From Lachnospiraceae bacterium (GTDB lineage Bacteria; Bacillota; Clostridia; Lachnospirales; Lachnospiraceae), in the NCBI GenBank assembly GCA_015057825.1, contig SVDN01000016.1, positions 1-54,132 on the forward strand: a stretch of DNA of 54,132 nucleotides, given 5' to 3'. A program made the translations under genes and the position numbers. Positions 14,068 through 22,248 of this stretch are shown piece after piece; within the stretch, counting starts at the first letter, position 1, and the number at the start of each line of letters is the position of its first letter. Under the pieces are notes generated by a model, which saw nothing but the letters and a program-made list of their open reading frames with translations, did no database searches and was not told the origin of the DNA.

Positions 14068-16296
14068 TTATAATCCTTCTTTTCCTATACTTTCTATTTC
14101 TGTAATTCTGTCTTTAAGACCGGAATATCTTTTTGTTTCGTTTACGTTTGCCACCATCAAATTAAAGATATCATCGCTTCCCACAACGCATACGCAGGTT
14201 TTTGCTCTTGTTATGGCCGTATACAAAATGTTTCTGTTCATAAGCATCTTCGGCCCCATAAGCATAGGCAATATTACCGCCGGATATTCGCTTCCTTGGG
14301 ATTTGTGCACCGTTATGGCGTATGCAAGCTCCAGCTCTTCAAGAAGTGCGAAAGGATATTTAACGAATTTGTTTTCGTCAAACTCCACTTCCAGTTCTCT
14401 AAGGTATTCGTCTATCTTTCTTATAATGCCCGTTTCGCCGTTAAAAACTCCTATGCCCGAGTCATATGGAATACCGTATTTTCCGCGACATTCCCACTCC
14501 AATTGATAGTTGTTTTTAATATGCATTACCTTGTCGCCTTCTCTGAATACGGTTCCTTCTCTTTCGATTTCTTTTTTGCCGAATTCCTTTGGATTAAGGT
14601 AATTTTGCATTACTTCATTTATGTTTTCCACACCCAATGCACCTCTTTTCATAGGTGTAAGAATTTGTATGTCAAACATATCCGCATTTACATATGAAGG
14701 CAGTTTTTCTTTAACCAAAGTCAGCATTGCATTAAGAACGGCATTTGCTTCTTCCCTTTTTATATATATGAAATCTTTGCTGTCCGGACGTAGCTTTACT
14801 CTTTCGCCGCGGTTTATTTTATGGGCGTTTACAACGATTTCGCTTTCTCCCGCCTGCCTGAAAATTTTTGTAAGCTTTACCACATTAAAAGCTTTGGAGT
14901 CAATAATATCCTTAAGAACACAGCCCGCCCCGACACTTGGCAGCTGATCCACGTCTCCCACCAGAATCAGTCTTGTTCCCGGAATAACCGCTTGCAAAAG
15001 CGCTTTCATAAGAAAGATGTCAACCATGGACATTTCATCGATTATTATTACATCTTCTTCCAAAGGATTGTCCGCATTTCTCTCAAAATATGCCGATTCT
15101 TTGGAACTGTCAAACTCTCCGTTTACTTCCAAAAGCCTATGGATTGTTTTTGCTTCTTTGCCCGTAGCTTCGCTCATTCTTTTTGCGGCTCTTCCCGTAG
15201 GCGCCGCCAAAGCGATTTTCATTCCCTGCAACTCAAAATATTTGATAATTGTATTAATGGTTGTTGTTTTACCCGTACCCGGGCCACCGGTAATAATCAA
15301 AAGTCCGCTTTTAACCGCCTCGCAGACAGCATGTCTTTGCAGCTCATCAAGCTCGATTTGAATCTTTCTTTCCACAAGCTTTACGCTTTTTTTAATTTCC
15401 TCGTCATTTAATTTTTCTTTTAAATTAAGTTCCGACAAAAGTCTTGCGATTTTTAACTCGGTATAATAATAATTGGCATAATAAACCTGCTCCCCTTCGG
15501 CCTTTATTATAATCTGCTTTTCGAAGGCAAGACTTGTAATTGCTTCTTCAATCATGGATTCGTCGCAAGACAGCAAATCTTTTGCGTTTTTTATCAGTTC
15601 CTCCTTCGGGACATAAACATTGCCTGAATTACTCATTCTGAGCAAGACATACAAAAGGGCGCACTTTATTCTGTGCTCCGAAAAAGGGCTTATGCCTGCC
15701 TTTGCGGCTATTTCGTCGGCCATTTTAAAGCCGACTCCCGATATATCCGTTGCCAATTGATATGGGTTTGTTTTAAGAACCGTATAAACTCTTTGTCTAT
15801 AGGTATTGTATATTTTGATGGAAAGAGATGCCGATACTCCAAGATCTTGCAAATAGAGCATGGCTTGTCTCATGTCTTTTTCTTCTTCTATTTGGGATGC
15901 GATTTCGTTTGCTTTTCTGTCGCTGATGCCCTTTATTTCCGCCAGCCTGTGTGGCTCCTCATCTATTATTCTGAAAGTATCTTTTCCAAATTTTTTTACT
16001 ATACGTTCCGCCAGTTTTTCGCCGATTCCTTTTATGGCACCGCTGCCGAGATATCTTTTTATGGCTTCTTCGTTTTCCGGCACCGTTACAGAAAAGGAGC
16101 TAACCTTAAACTGTTCACCGTGGGTTTTGTGAACCGTAAATTCTCCTTTAAGTTCCAGATATGAACCTTCATTTACTCTGTCAAAAATTCCCACACAAAT
16201 AACATCGTCCTTGTCTGTTTCCAGGTCAAGGACGGTGTATCCGTTTTCATTATTTCTGAATATAATTCTTTCTACGTAGCCTTTTATTGTTTCCAC
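14068..16296 (-). CDS. recD2: ATP-dependent RecD-like DNA helicase RecD2
   Basis: A 5'-3' SF1B helicase of 742 residues, in the usual RecD2 range. The N-terminal OB/HhH region (1-190; GSGAIKGIGEKLAERIV is a helix-hairpin-helix) precedes the motor: Walker A GGPGTGKTTT, motif II IIDEMSMVD, motif III VGDVDQLPSVGAG and C-terminal motif VI YAITVHKSQGSEYPAVILP. RecD2 acts in DNA repair without RecBC. The start codon is GTG at 16296, 7 bases after the flgJ-like gene, with only a weak ribosome site, so translation may be coupled. It is a housekeeping gene embedded in a flagellar transcript. Confidence 0.95.
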   Translation of the reverse strand: METIKGYVERIIFRNNENGYTVLDLETDKDDVICVGIFDRVNEGSYLELKGEFTVHKTHGEQFKVSSFSVTVPENEEAIKRYLGSGAIKGIGEKLAERIVKKFGKDTFRIIDEEPHRLAEIKGISDRKANEIASQIEEEKDMRQAMLYLQDLGVSASLSIKIYNTYRQRVYTVLKTNPYQLATDISGVGFKMADEIAAKAGISPFSEHRIKCALLYVLLRMSNSGNVYVPKEELIKNAKDLLSCDESMIEEAITSLAFEKQIIIKAEGEQVYYANYYYTELKIARLLSELNLKEKLNDEEIKKSVKLVERKIQIELDELQRHAVCEAVKSGLLIITGGPGTGKTTTINTIIKYFELQGMKIALAAPTGRAAKRMSEATGKEAKTIHRLLEVNGEFDSSKESAYFERNADNPLEEDVIIIDEMSMVDIFLMKALLQAVIPGTRLILVGDVDQLPSVGAGCVLKDIIDSKAFNVVKLTKIFRQAGESEIVVNAHKINRGERVKLRPDSKDFIYIKREEANAVLNAMLTLVKEKLPSYVNADMFDIQILTPMKRGALGVENINEVMQNYLNPKEFGKKEIEREGTVFREGDKVMHIKNNYQLEWECRGKYGIPYDSGIGVFNGETGIIRKIDEYLRELEVEFDENKFVKYPFALLEELELAYAITVHKSQGSEYPAVILPMLMGPKMLMNRNILYTAITRAKTCVCVVGSDDIFNLMVANVNETKRYSGLKDRITEIESIGKEGL

Positions 16297-16303
16297 GTAC
16301 TGT

Positions 16304-16675
16304 TTAATCCAATCCGTAATTTCTTTTCATTTGCTCGTAAAGCATTTGGGCAAGTCCAAAACCTTTGCCGTCGTTGGAATTTGCCGCTTTGTCGGCATAC
16401 TCTTTTATAAGATTGTCTCCGAACATGTCTCTGTATGCCTTTGCCGTAGAGTCTTCGCTTTCGGTCTTCATAATGGTTTTATCCATGCTTTTGAAGACCT
16501 GCTCCAAAAAGTAAGATTCGAAGCTTTTGCAAACCTCCATAAGCTCCGCGTCCGTAGCTTTTGAATAGTCTGTTGTTTTTAAATTGTTTTCCAGAGCCGA
16601 AGAATTTTTTGCTTTCTCGTAAAGCTCCTGAACATTTGATAAAGAAGATGAATAAGCATCTATTGAATTTGCCAT
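16304..16675 (-). CDS. flgJ: FlgJ N-terminal-type rod-binding protein
   Basis: A 123-residue protein matching only the N-terminal rod-binding domain of FlgJ (KATDAELMEVCKSFESYFLEQVFKSM, then YRDMFGDNLIKEYADKA and GFGLAQMLYEQM). It lacks the muramidase domain of the proteobacterial form. It probably acts as a rod-assembly scaffold or cap in the periplasm-equivalent space. AAGGAGGAG precedes the ATG at 16675. It lies 12 bases after flhP/flgG, which supports the rod role. Confidence 0.88.
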   Translation of the reverse strand: MANSIDAYSSSLSNVQELYEKAKNSSALENNLKTTDYSKATDAELMEVCKSFESYFLEQVFKSMDKTIMKTESEDSTAKAYRDMFGDNLIKEYADKAANSNDGKGFGLAQMLYEQMKRNYGLD

Positions 16676-16687
16676 TTAAACTCCTCC

Positions 16688-17506
16688 TTATCTTCTTAAG
16701 TTGTTGGCCTGCTGCATCATATCATCCGCTGCCTGAATGGCTTTGGAATTCATTTCGTATGCACGCTGAGCAACGATTAAGTTAACCATTTCGTCAACAA
16801 CCTGTACGTTTGATGCTTCCAAGTATCCCTGGCGAATAGTACTTTTATTTAAATTGTCGAACTCATCTTCACTCATAGCCTCGCCGCTGGCATCGGTAAT
16901 TTTGTACCTGCTTGAAGATGCTCTCTCAAGTCCGCCTGCGTTTGTAAACTGATAAAGTCCGATTTTCATGCCGATTTTTTGCGGGTTGTTTTGGTCGTCG
17001 GGGTAACACACTTCGCCGCTGGCATCTATTGTAATCTTTGAAGTCTGATATTCTTCGCCCAGTTCAATAGGTGCGCCTGTGGAATCAAGTACCGGAAGAC
17101 CTTCCGCATTACAAAGCATTACGCCTCCCCCCGGACCCAGTGCCCAGATAAAGGAGCCATCCCTTGTATAATATGTATCACCGTCAATTCCCTGCACCGC
17201 AAAGAAGCCCTGACCATCGATTGCAAAGTCCGTGTCAATGTTGGTTGCAGTCATATTACCCTGTTTAAAAACAGATGATATGGATGAAATTCTTGTACCT
17301 AAACCAACCTGCGCGCCAACGGGCTTTGTTTCGCCGTTAGCCGTAGTTGTTTTGCTTTGCAATGTTTGATAAAGTAAAGACTTAAACTGCGCAGTTTGAG
17401 TTTTATATCCTGTTGTATTTACATTTGCGAGATTGTTTGCGATAACATCAACGTTTGTCTGCTGTGATGTCATTCCCGATGCTGCTGACCAAAGAGCTCT
17501 TACCAT
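16688..17506 (-). CDS. flgG: Flagellar distal rod protein, FlgG/FlhP type
   Basis: A 272-residue basal-body rod protein. The N-terminus MVRALWSAASGMTSQQTNVD leads to the motif ANNLANVNTTGYK. The centre has the DFAIDGQGFFAVQGIDG block typical of FlgG-type rod and hook proteins. The C-terminus (GYLEASNVQVVDEMVNLIVAQRAYEMNSKAIQAADDMM) is diagnostic. It corresponds to B. subtilis flhP, downstream of flhO and mbl. GGGGGAAT precedes the ATG. The pair with 17519-18295 builds the distal rod. Confidence 0.93.
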   Translation of the reverse strand: MVRALWSAASGMTSQQTNVDVIANNLANVNTTGYKTQTAQFKSLLYQTLQSKTTTANGETKPVGAQVGLGTRISSISSVFKQGNMTATNIDTDFAIDGQGFFAVQGIDGDTYYTRDGSFIWALGPGGGVMLCNAEGLPVLDSTGAPIELGEEYQTSKITIDASGEVCYPDDQNNPQKIGMKIGLYQFTNAGGLERASSSRYKITDASGEAMSEDEFDNLNKSTIRQGYLEASNVQVVDEMVNLIVAQRAYEMNSKAIQAADDMMQQANNLRR

Positions 17507-17518
17507 TTGCTATTCCCC

Positions 17519-18295
17519 CTATACTCTGCCAACATTGTTAACTGCTTTGTCCAATGTGTCATCAATTGCCTGAATGATTTTCTGATTTGACTCATAAGCC
17601 CTTGTAATTGTAATCAGATCAACCATTGTTTCAACGACATTAACGTTTGATGTCTCAAGATAACCTTGGTTAACAGTGCCGTTGAAGTCTTTTTGTGTAG
17701 CTCCGTCTACAGCCTGTAATAGATTTTCTCCGTATTTTTTAAGATAATTGTAGTCTTCGAAATCTACAAGTTTTAACTGTCCAACTTGTTCGCCGTCAGC
17801 AAAAACGCGACCCGTTTGGTCGATGGATACCGCTTGTGCGTCGGTTGGAACAACTATATTGCTTCCGGATTCGTCAAGAACAAAATCTCCGTCTTTTGTT
17901 CTTAAAACGCCTTCTCCATCTGTTGTAAATTCACCGTCCCTGGTGTAAAGCTCGTATGTTTTTCCCGCTTTGCTTGTGAAAGATATGGCAAAAAAGCCTT
18001 TGCCGTCAAGAGCCAAATCATATGTGTTTCCTGTGTTTTTAAAGGAACCCTGACTGTAATCGGTATAATTTTCACCGATTTTAACACCCAATGCCATCTT
18101 TCCCACACGGCGGTTAATATAGTACTCCGATCCGTCTTTAATCTTGTAAGTCATAACATCATCGAAAGATTTTGCGGTTGTGTTTTCCGCTTTGAATCCC
18201 GTTGTGTCCGCATTCGCAAGATTGTTAGTTAATGTATCGAGCCTATATTGCTGATTCAACATCCCTGTATATGCTGTATACAGTCCTCTAACCAT
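17519..18295 (-). CDS. flhO: Flagellar rod protein, FlgF/FlhO type
   Basis: A 258-residue rod protein paralogous to its neighbour. It begins MVRGLYTAYTGMLNQQYRLD, then TNNLANADTTGFK. The central YDLALDGKGFFAISF block and the C-terminal GYLETSNVNVVETMVDLITITRAYESNQKIIQAIDD match the FlgF/FlgG family. The order mbl-flhO-flhP is the same as in B. subtilis. GGAGG precedes the ATG. FlhO and FlhP are secreted structural components of the distal rod. Confidence 0.92.
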   Translation of the reverse strand: MVRGLYTAYTGMLNQQYRLDTLTNNLANADTTGFKAENTTAKSFDDVMTYKIKDGSEYYINRRVGKMALGVKIGENYTDYSQGSFKNTGNTYDLALDGKGFFAISFTSKAGKTYELYTRDGEFTTDGEGVLRTKDGDFVLDESGSNIVVPTDAQAVSIDQTGRVFADGEQVGQLKLVDFEDYNYLKKYGENLLQAVDGATQKDFNGTVNQGYLETSNVNVVETMVDLITITRAYESNQKIIQAIDDTLDKAVNNVGRV

Positions 18296-18323
18296 GCTTT
18301 ACCTCCATCACCCCATGCAAGTT

Positions 18324-19316
18324 TTATTCGCTACGGTCACCGCTTAAGAATTCGATAAATTTACCTGTACCGATTGCAACTGCAGTCATAGGGTCTTCTG
18401 CTGTCATTGTGTTTATGCCTATTTTATCCTCGATTAAATCTTCGAGTCCCTGAAGAAGGCTACCGCCTCCCGTAAGTACAATACCTCTGTCTGCAATATC
18501 GGCAGCAAGTTCCGGTGGAGTTTTCTCAAGAACGCTGTGAATAGCTTCCACAACCTGTGCTGTTTCTGTACGAAGTGCTTCTTCCGTCTCATCGCTTGTT
18601 ACGGTAATGGTTCTTGGAAGGCCCGAAACCAAGTTACGGCCTCTTACCTGAAGCTCCTGAACTTCCTGGCGCTTAAATGCGCATCCGATTTTGATCTTTA
18701 TTTCTTCCGCTGTTCTTTCACCGATAAGGAGATTGTGTTTTTTACGCATATATCTAACGATTGCGTCATCAAAATCATCTCCGGCGGTTTTGATTGATGT
18801 ACTTACAACAATTCCGCCAAGGGAAATAACCGCGATATCTGTTGTACCACCGCCTATATCAACAATCATGTTACCGCATGGTCTTGTAATATCAATACCC
18901 GCACCGATTGCTGCTGCTATAGGCTCTTCAATAATTGCAACTTCTCTTGCTCCTGCCTGATATGTTGCATCTTCTACGGCCTTTTTCTCAACTTCCGTGA
19001 CACCACTGGGTACACAAACGCTGATTCTCGGCTTCTTGAACATTCTTTTTCCAAGTGCCTTCTGAATGAAATGCTTAAGCATTTTTTCAGTAACCGTATA
19101 GTCAGAAATAACACCTTGTCTAAGTGGTCTTACCGCCACAATATTACCCGGTGTCCTTCCTATCATTAATCTGGCTTCCTCGCCGATTGCCTTTATTCTG
19201 TTATTGTCTCTGTCAAAAGCCACAACCGAAGGCTCTTTCAAAACAACTCCCTTTCCTTTTATATATACAAGGATGCTCGCTGTTCCTAAATCAATTCCGA
19301 TATCTGTTGCTACCAT
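18324..19316 (-). CDS. mbl: MreB/Mbl-family actin-like cell shape protein
   Basis: A bacterial actin that forms membrane-associated filaments guiding sidewall peptidoglycan synthesis. It has 330 residues. Motifs are the phosphate 1 loop DIGIDLGTASILVYIKG near the N-terminus, phosphate 2 NMIVDIGGGTTDIAVISLGG near 150-170, and the adenosine loop IVLTGGGSLLQGL near 285-297. The position upstream of flhO-flhP and the length fit Mbl rather than MreB proper. AAGGAG precedes the ATG. Confidence 0.92.
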   Translation of the reverse strand: MVATDIGIDLGTASILVYIKGKGVVLKEPSVVAFDRDNNRIKAIGEEARLMIGRTPGNIVAVRPLRQGVISDYTVTEKMLKHFIQKALGKRMFKKPRISVCVPSGVTEVEKKAVEDATYQAGAREVAIIEEPIAAAIGAGIDITRPCGNMIVDIGGGTTDIAVISLGGIVVSTSIKTAGDDFDDAIVRYMRKKHNLLIGERTAEEIKIKIGCAFKRQEVQELQVRGRNLVSGLPRTITVTSDETEEALRTETAQVVEAIHSVLEKTPPELAADIADRGIVLTGGGSLLQGLEDLIEDKIGINTMTAEDPMTAVAIGTGKFIEFLSGDRSE

Positions 19317-19341
19317 CTGATACTCCTTCCGGTCTTAATAT

Positions 19342-19368
19342 ATATCGACCTAACTTAACCTTTACTTA
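19342..19368 (-). promoter_or_regulatory. Possible sigma-28-like promoter upstream of mbl
   Basis: The minus strand reads TAAG (19365-19368), 15 bases, GTCGATAT (19342-19349). The -10 octamer is the same as at the flagellin array, but the -35 has one mismatch. It lies 25 bases before the mbl start. If real, it would place mbl-flhO-flhP-flgJ partly under flagellar control. It could also be chance in an AT-rich leader. Confidence 0.35.
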
Positions 19369-19497
19369 ATATCTAAAACAATTTTTTGTAAAATTTATTG
19401 CTTGTTGCGTGATTTATCAATTTATTATTATACTTCAAATTTTAAATATAATCTACCTTATTTTTCCAAATATTTGGGGATATTTTGTGAAACATTA

Positions 19498-21024
19498 CTA
19501 TTTTTCGTCCATTAATGAATAAGAAAGCATAAGAAGCATCCTTGTATCCCAGTCATCAAGATCCAAATCCGTAAGTTCCACCACCTTTTCGATTCTTTTG
19601 ATAAAGGTGGTTCTGTGAACAAAAGCAAGGTCTGCCGCCGCCGTCATATTAAACTTTGTCTTAATAAAAAACTTTAGAGACTCATAATAATCGGAGTTAT
19701 TTTTGTCATCATATTCTTTAAGTTTTTTAAGCGCCGGATGCTCAAGGCTTTCCGGGGACATTTGCTCGGTAACTCTGTTTTTTATATAGTCAAGAACATA
19801 GTCGGAAAAATAATAGTACCAAAGGTGAGGATCTTTCCATATTCCTATGTCTATGGCTGCTCTGGCTTGCGCCATATAATCCGTCATTTTGGAAAAATCG
19901 TCGAATCGATTGCTGATTCCCGCTACCAAAAGGCTGTTTCTTACAAAATATGCCAGGGATTGTTCGAAACTTTTTTCCAAAAGGCGCTGATTTAAAAGCA
20001 CAACTACCCAATCCTTTATCTCTACTCCCACGGCAAATTTCCACATATTTTCTATCTGAGGGCACAAATATCCCGCATGAACCTTTTTCTCGCGCCTGTA
20101 GGCCACGTCAAAAATCATCAGACGAAAGCCGTCCGAAATCTTCCATCCCTTTTCCCCGAGCGCCTGCTCCCAAAAGTTTTGATTAATGCTTTTTCCTTCC
20201 AAAGAGGCTTTCATATATTCTTCCAGTTTTCCCGAAGTTTCCCTGGAAAGATAAAAGCTACCCTCTTTGGAATACATTTTTTCCACGTAATTAGCAACAA
20301 CCCCAAGCACCATTTTGTTGTATTCGTTTAAAACGCTATCATCGCTTGCCATCATCAGAAGTCGTCCCACATACTTCTTATTGTAGAAAATATTTCTGGC
20401 AATAAAAACATAATCGTCTTCAAACTCGAATACGCTTTTTATTTTGTCGATTTTTTCAAAGCCCGGGGTACTGATTAACTGCGAAACCGTTTCATCGGAC
20501 ACTCTGCCGTTGTTTACCATTTTTTCCAAGTAGCCGTTTGTTTTTGATTTTTCAATGGAATAGGCAACATAAGCAAAGTCCTTATCAATAAGAGACAAAG
20601 CCTCGCTTGTTATGGGGTCCGAACAATCTATTAAATCCTGATAATTTCGGCTTTTTTCGCTTAATAAATCAAGCTGCATTTCCCATCTGTTAAGACTTGC
20701 TGTTTGTTTATAAAGATAATTGAGCAATTTTTCGGGGCTGCCGGATTCTATGGATATGGTTGCGCTTTTAATATAGCGCTTATTTTCCATGTTTTCCGGC
20801 TTTTTGCCTTCCCTAAACCAAAGTATTACATTGCTGTTGCCGTTTAGTCTTGCCATTTTTGCTATGTCTTCTCCGCGAATAATAATCATGGCGTTTTCAA
20901 CATTTATATCACCGTCGAAAGCCCTGACATTATCCACTTCCGCTCTCGCGTTTTCCTGAAGCACCGTATATTTAAAATTTCCTTCGGATAATAAATGGCA
21001 AAGTGCCAAAGTTCTTAATTTCAT
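19498..21024 (-). CDS. PucR/CdaR-like transcriptional regulator
   Basis: A 508-residue protein. The C-terminus (KFFIKTKFNMTAAADLAFVHRTTFIKRIEKVVEL, about 445-480) is the HTH_30-type helix-turn-helix of PucR/CdaR regulators. The N-terminal half is a probable sensor with no clear motif. The start at 21024 is chosen because AAGGAG lies 6 bases before that ATG. A GTG six codons upstream falls at the expected transcription start of a strong promoter (21048-21076). It is divergent from the UroD-family gene at 21180, its probable target. A dyad over its own -10 box suggests autoregulation. Confidence 0.75.
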   Translation of the reverse strand: MKLRTLALCHLLSEGNFKYTVLQENARAEVDNVRAFDGDINVENAMIIIRGEDIAKMARLNGNSNVILWFREGKKPENMENKRYIKSATISIESGSPEKLLNYLYKQTASLNRWEMQLDLLSEKSRNYQDLIDCSDPITSEALSLIDKDFAYVAYSIEKSKTNGYLEKMVNNGRVSDETVSQLISTPGFEKIDKIKSVFEFEDDYVFIARNIFYNKKYVGRLLMMASDDSVLNEYNKMVLGVVANYVEKMYSKEGSFYLSRETSGKLEEYMKASLEGKSINQNFWEQALGEKGWKISDGFRLMIFDVAYRREKKVHAGYLCPQIENMWKFAVGVEIKDWVVVLLNQRLLEKSFEQSLAYFVRNSLLVAGISNRFDDFSKMTDYMAQARAAIDIGIWKDPHLWYYYFSDYVLDYIKNRVTEQMSPESLEHPALKKLKEYDDKNNSDYYESLKFFIKTKFNMTAAADLAFVHRTTFIKRIEKVVELTDLDLDDWDTRMLLMLSYSLMDEK

Positions 21025-21040
21025 CTCTTTCTCCTTGTTC

Positions 21041-21055
21041 ACTACAAATTGTAGT
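21041..21055. promoter_or_regulatory. Dyad ACTACAA-A-TTGTAGT over the regulator promoter
   Basis: Perfect 7 bp arms with a single central base. The dyad covers the -10 box (TACAAT on the minus strand) of the PucR-like gene and so is well placed as an operator. A close relative, ACTACTATTTGTAGT, with 13 of 15 bases identical, lies in the hydrogenase intergenic region (30002-30018). It resembles the TACA/TGTA half-sites of BlaI/CopY operators, but with a 3-base rather than 2-base spacer. Confidence 0.55.
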
Positions 21056-21076
21056 TTTATTTTTACAATTTGTCAA
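21048..21076 (-). promoter_or_regulatory. Sigma-A promoter of the PucR-like regulator
   Basis: The minus strand reads TTGACA (21071-21076), 17 bases, TACAAT (21048-21053), an almost ideal housekeeping promoter. The predicted start near 21041 leaves a leader of about 17 bases containing AAGGAG. This supports the ATG at 21024. Confidence 0.75.
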
Positions 21077-21179
21077 CAATTCGTGGATTATATCCCCATT
21101 CCTCTACGATATATAATTTAAACAACTTAAAGACATATGCGCATTGCGCATTCAGATTTAAATATAGGAGGATTTAGAA

Positions 21180-22154
21180 ATGACACAAAAAGAAGCAGTA
21201 CTCGCTTTACTTCGCGGTGAAAAACCTGACATTATCGTTGACGGATGGGCACCTTTCCAGCCTGTTTTCGATGATGCACTTTTAAAAACAACAGGCTCTA
21301 TGCCGGGTACAACAATCGTTGATGCTTGGGGCGTTACAATGATTTGGGAAGAAGGACAGCCGGGCACAATGCCATCGGAAGATCCTGCACTTCTTGCTTG
21401 TAACGATATTACAGAGTGGAGAGATCAGATTACCGTACCTAGAATCAGAGAATGGGAATTTGACTGGGGCAGCGCTTTCGGACAGAAAGCAGGCGCAGAA
21501 GCACAGGGCAAATTCGCTGCAGCTTTCATGCCTTGCGGTATTTTCGAAGAAGCTCACCACATTTTAGGTTTTGAGGAATGCCTCGTTGACTTACTTGCAG
21601 AGCCTGATGATATGCACGATCTCATCGATGAATTATTCGATTTCAAGAAAGCTCTTATCGAACTCAGAGTTAATTCTTGGAAACCTGAATGCTTTATTTT
21701 GCACGATGATTTCGGTTCAAAAGATTCACTTCTTATGCCACCTGATACATGGAGAGAATACTTCAAAGAAGGTTATCGCGAAATGTGTAAGATGATTCAC
21801 GATGCAGGCGCATTCGTTATTCTTCACTCAGACAGCAAGAACGACCTTATTGCTGCAGACCTTGAAGAAGTAGGTATCGATATTTGGCAGGGTGCACTTC
21901 CTGAATGTGATATCGAAGGAATGCAGAAGAGCCTTAAGAAACTTGTATTCATGGGCGGTTTTGATTCAGCTGTTTATGATGGTGTTAACTCTACACCTGA
22001 ACAGGTTGAAGCAGACGTTCGCAACGCATGTGAAAAATACCTTCCGGGCGGAAGATTTATTCCATCTATTACTTATGGTTTACCTGGAACAATCATTCCG
22101 GGAAGAGATGAAATCATTTCTAAAGTAATTGAAGAATTAAACGCAGGAAAATAA
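21180..22154 (+). CDS. UroD-family protein (methyltransferase-like)
   Basis: A 324-residue cytoplasmic TIM-barrel protein of the uroporphyrinogen decarboxylase superfamily, which includes MtaA/MtbA/CmuA methyltransferases. Recognisable blocks are PECFILHDDFGSKDSLLMPP (170-189) and HSDSKNDLIAADLEEVGIDIWQ (216-237). The HxC zinc motif of the corrinoid/CoM methyltransferases is not present: the site reads H216-S-D218, with no matching C-terminal Cys. Methyl transfer therefore cannot be assumed, and the substrate is unknown. AGGAGG precedes the ATG. It is divergent from the PucR-like regulator and monocistronic, with a terminator at 22204-22248. Confidence 0.8.
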   Translation: MTQKEAVLALLRGEKPDIIVDGWAPFQPVFDDALLKTTGSMPGTTIVDAWGVTMIWEEGQPGTMPSEDPALLACNDITEWRDQITVPRIREWEFDWGSAFGQKAGAEAQGKFAAAFMPCGIFEEAHHILGFEECLVDLLAEPDDMHDLIDELFDFKKALIELRVNSWKPECFILHDDFGSKDSLLMPPDTWREYFKEGYREMCKMIHDAGAFVILHSDSKNDLIAADLEEVGIDIWQGALPECDIEGMQKSLKKLVFMGGFDSAVYDGVNSTPEQVEADVRNACEKYLPGGRFIPSITYGLPGTIIPGRDEIISKVIEELNAGK

Positions 22155-22203
22155 TATTAACTAATAGCAATCCCCATTAAGTTAATATTATTTAATAAAA
22201 ATA

Positions 22204-22248
22204 ACCTCTGATATAAGCTTTAAAGAGCTCTTATCAGAGGTGTTTTTA
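22204..22248 (+). terminator. Bidirectional intrinsic terminator
   Basis: ACCTCTGATA and TATCAGAGGT form a 10 bp stem with an AT-rich loop that can pair further, followed by GTTTTTA. On the opposite strand the stem is followed by TTATTTTTATT. It serves the UroD-family gene and the convergent HD-GYP gene, whose stop codon it overlaps. Confidence 0.85.

Noticed and set aside
21025-21042. GTG start for the PucR-like regulator six codons upstream
   Set aside because: It coincides with the predicted transcription start and lies upstream of the AAGGAG that serves the ATG at 21024.
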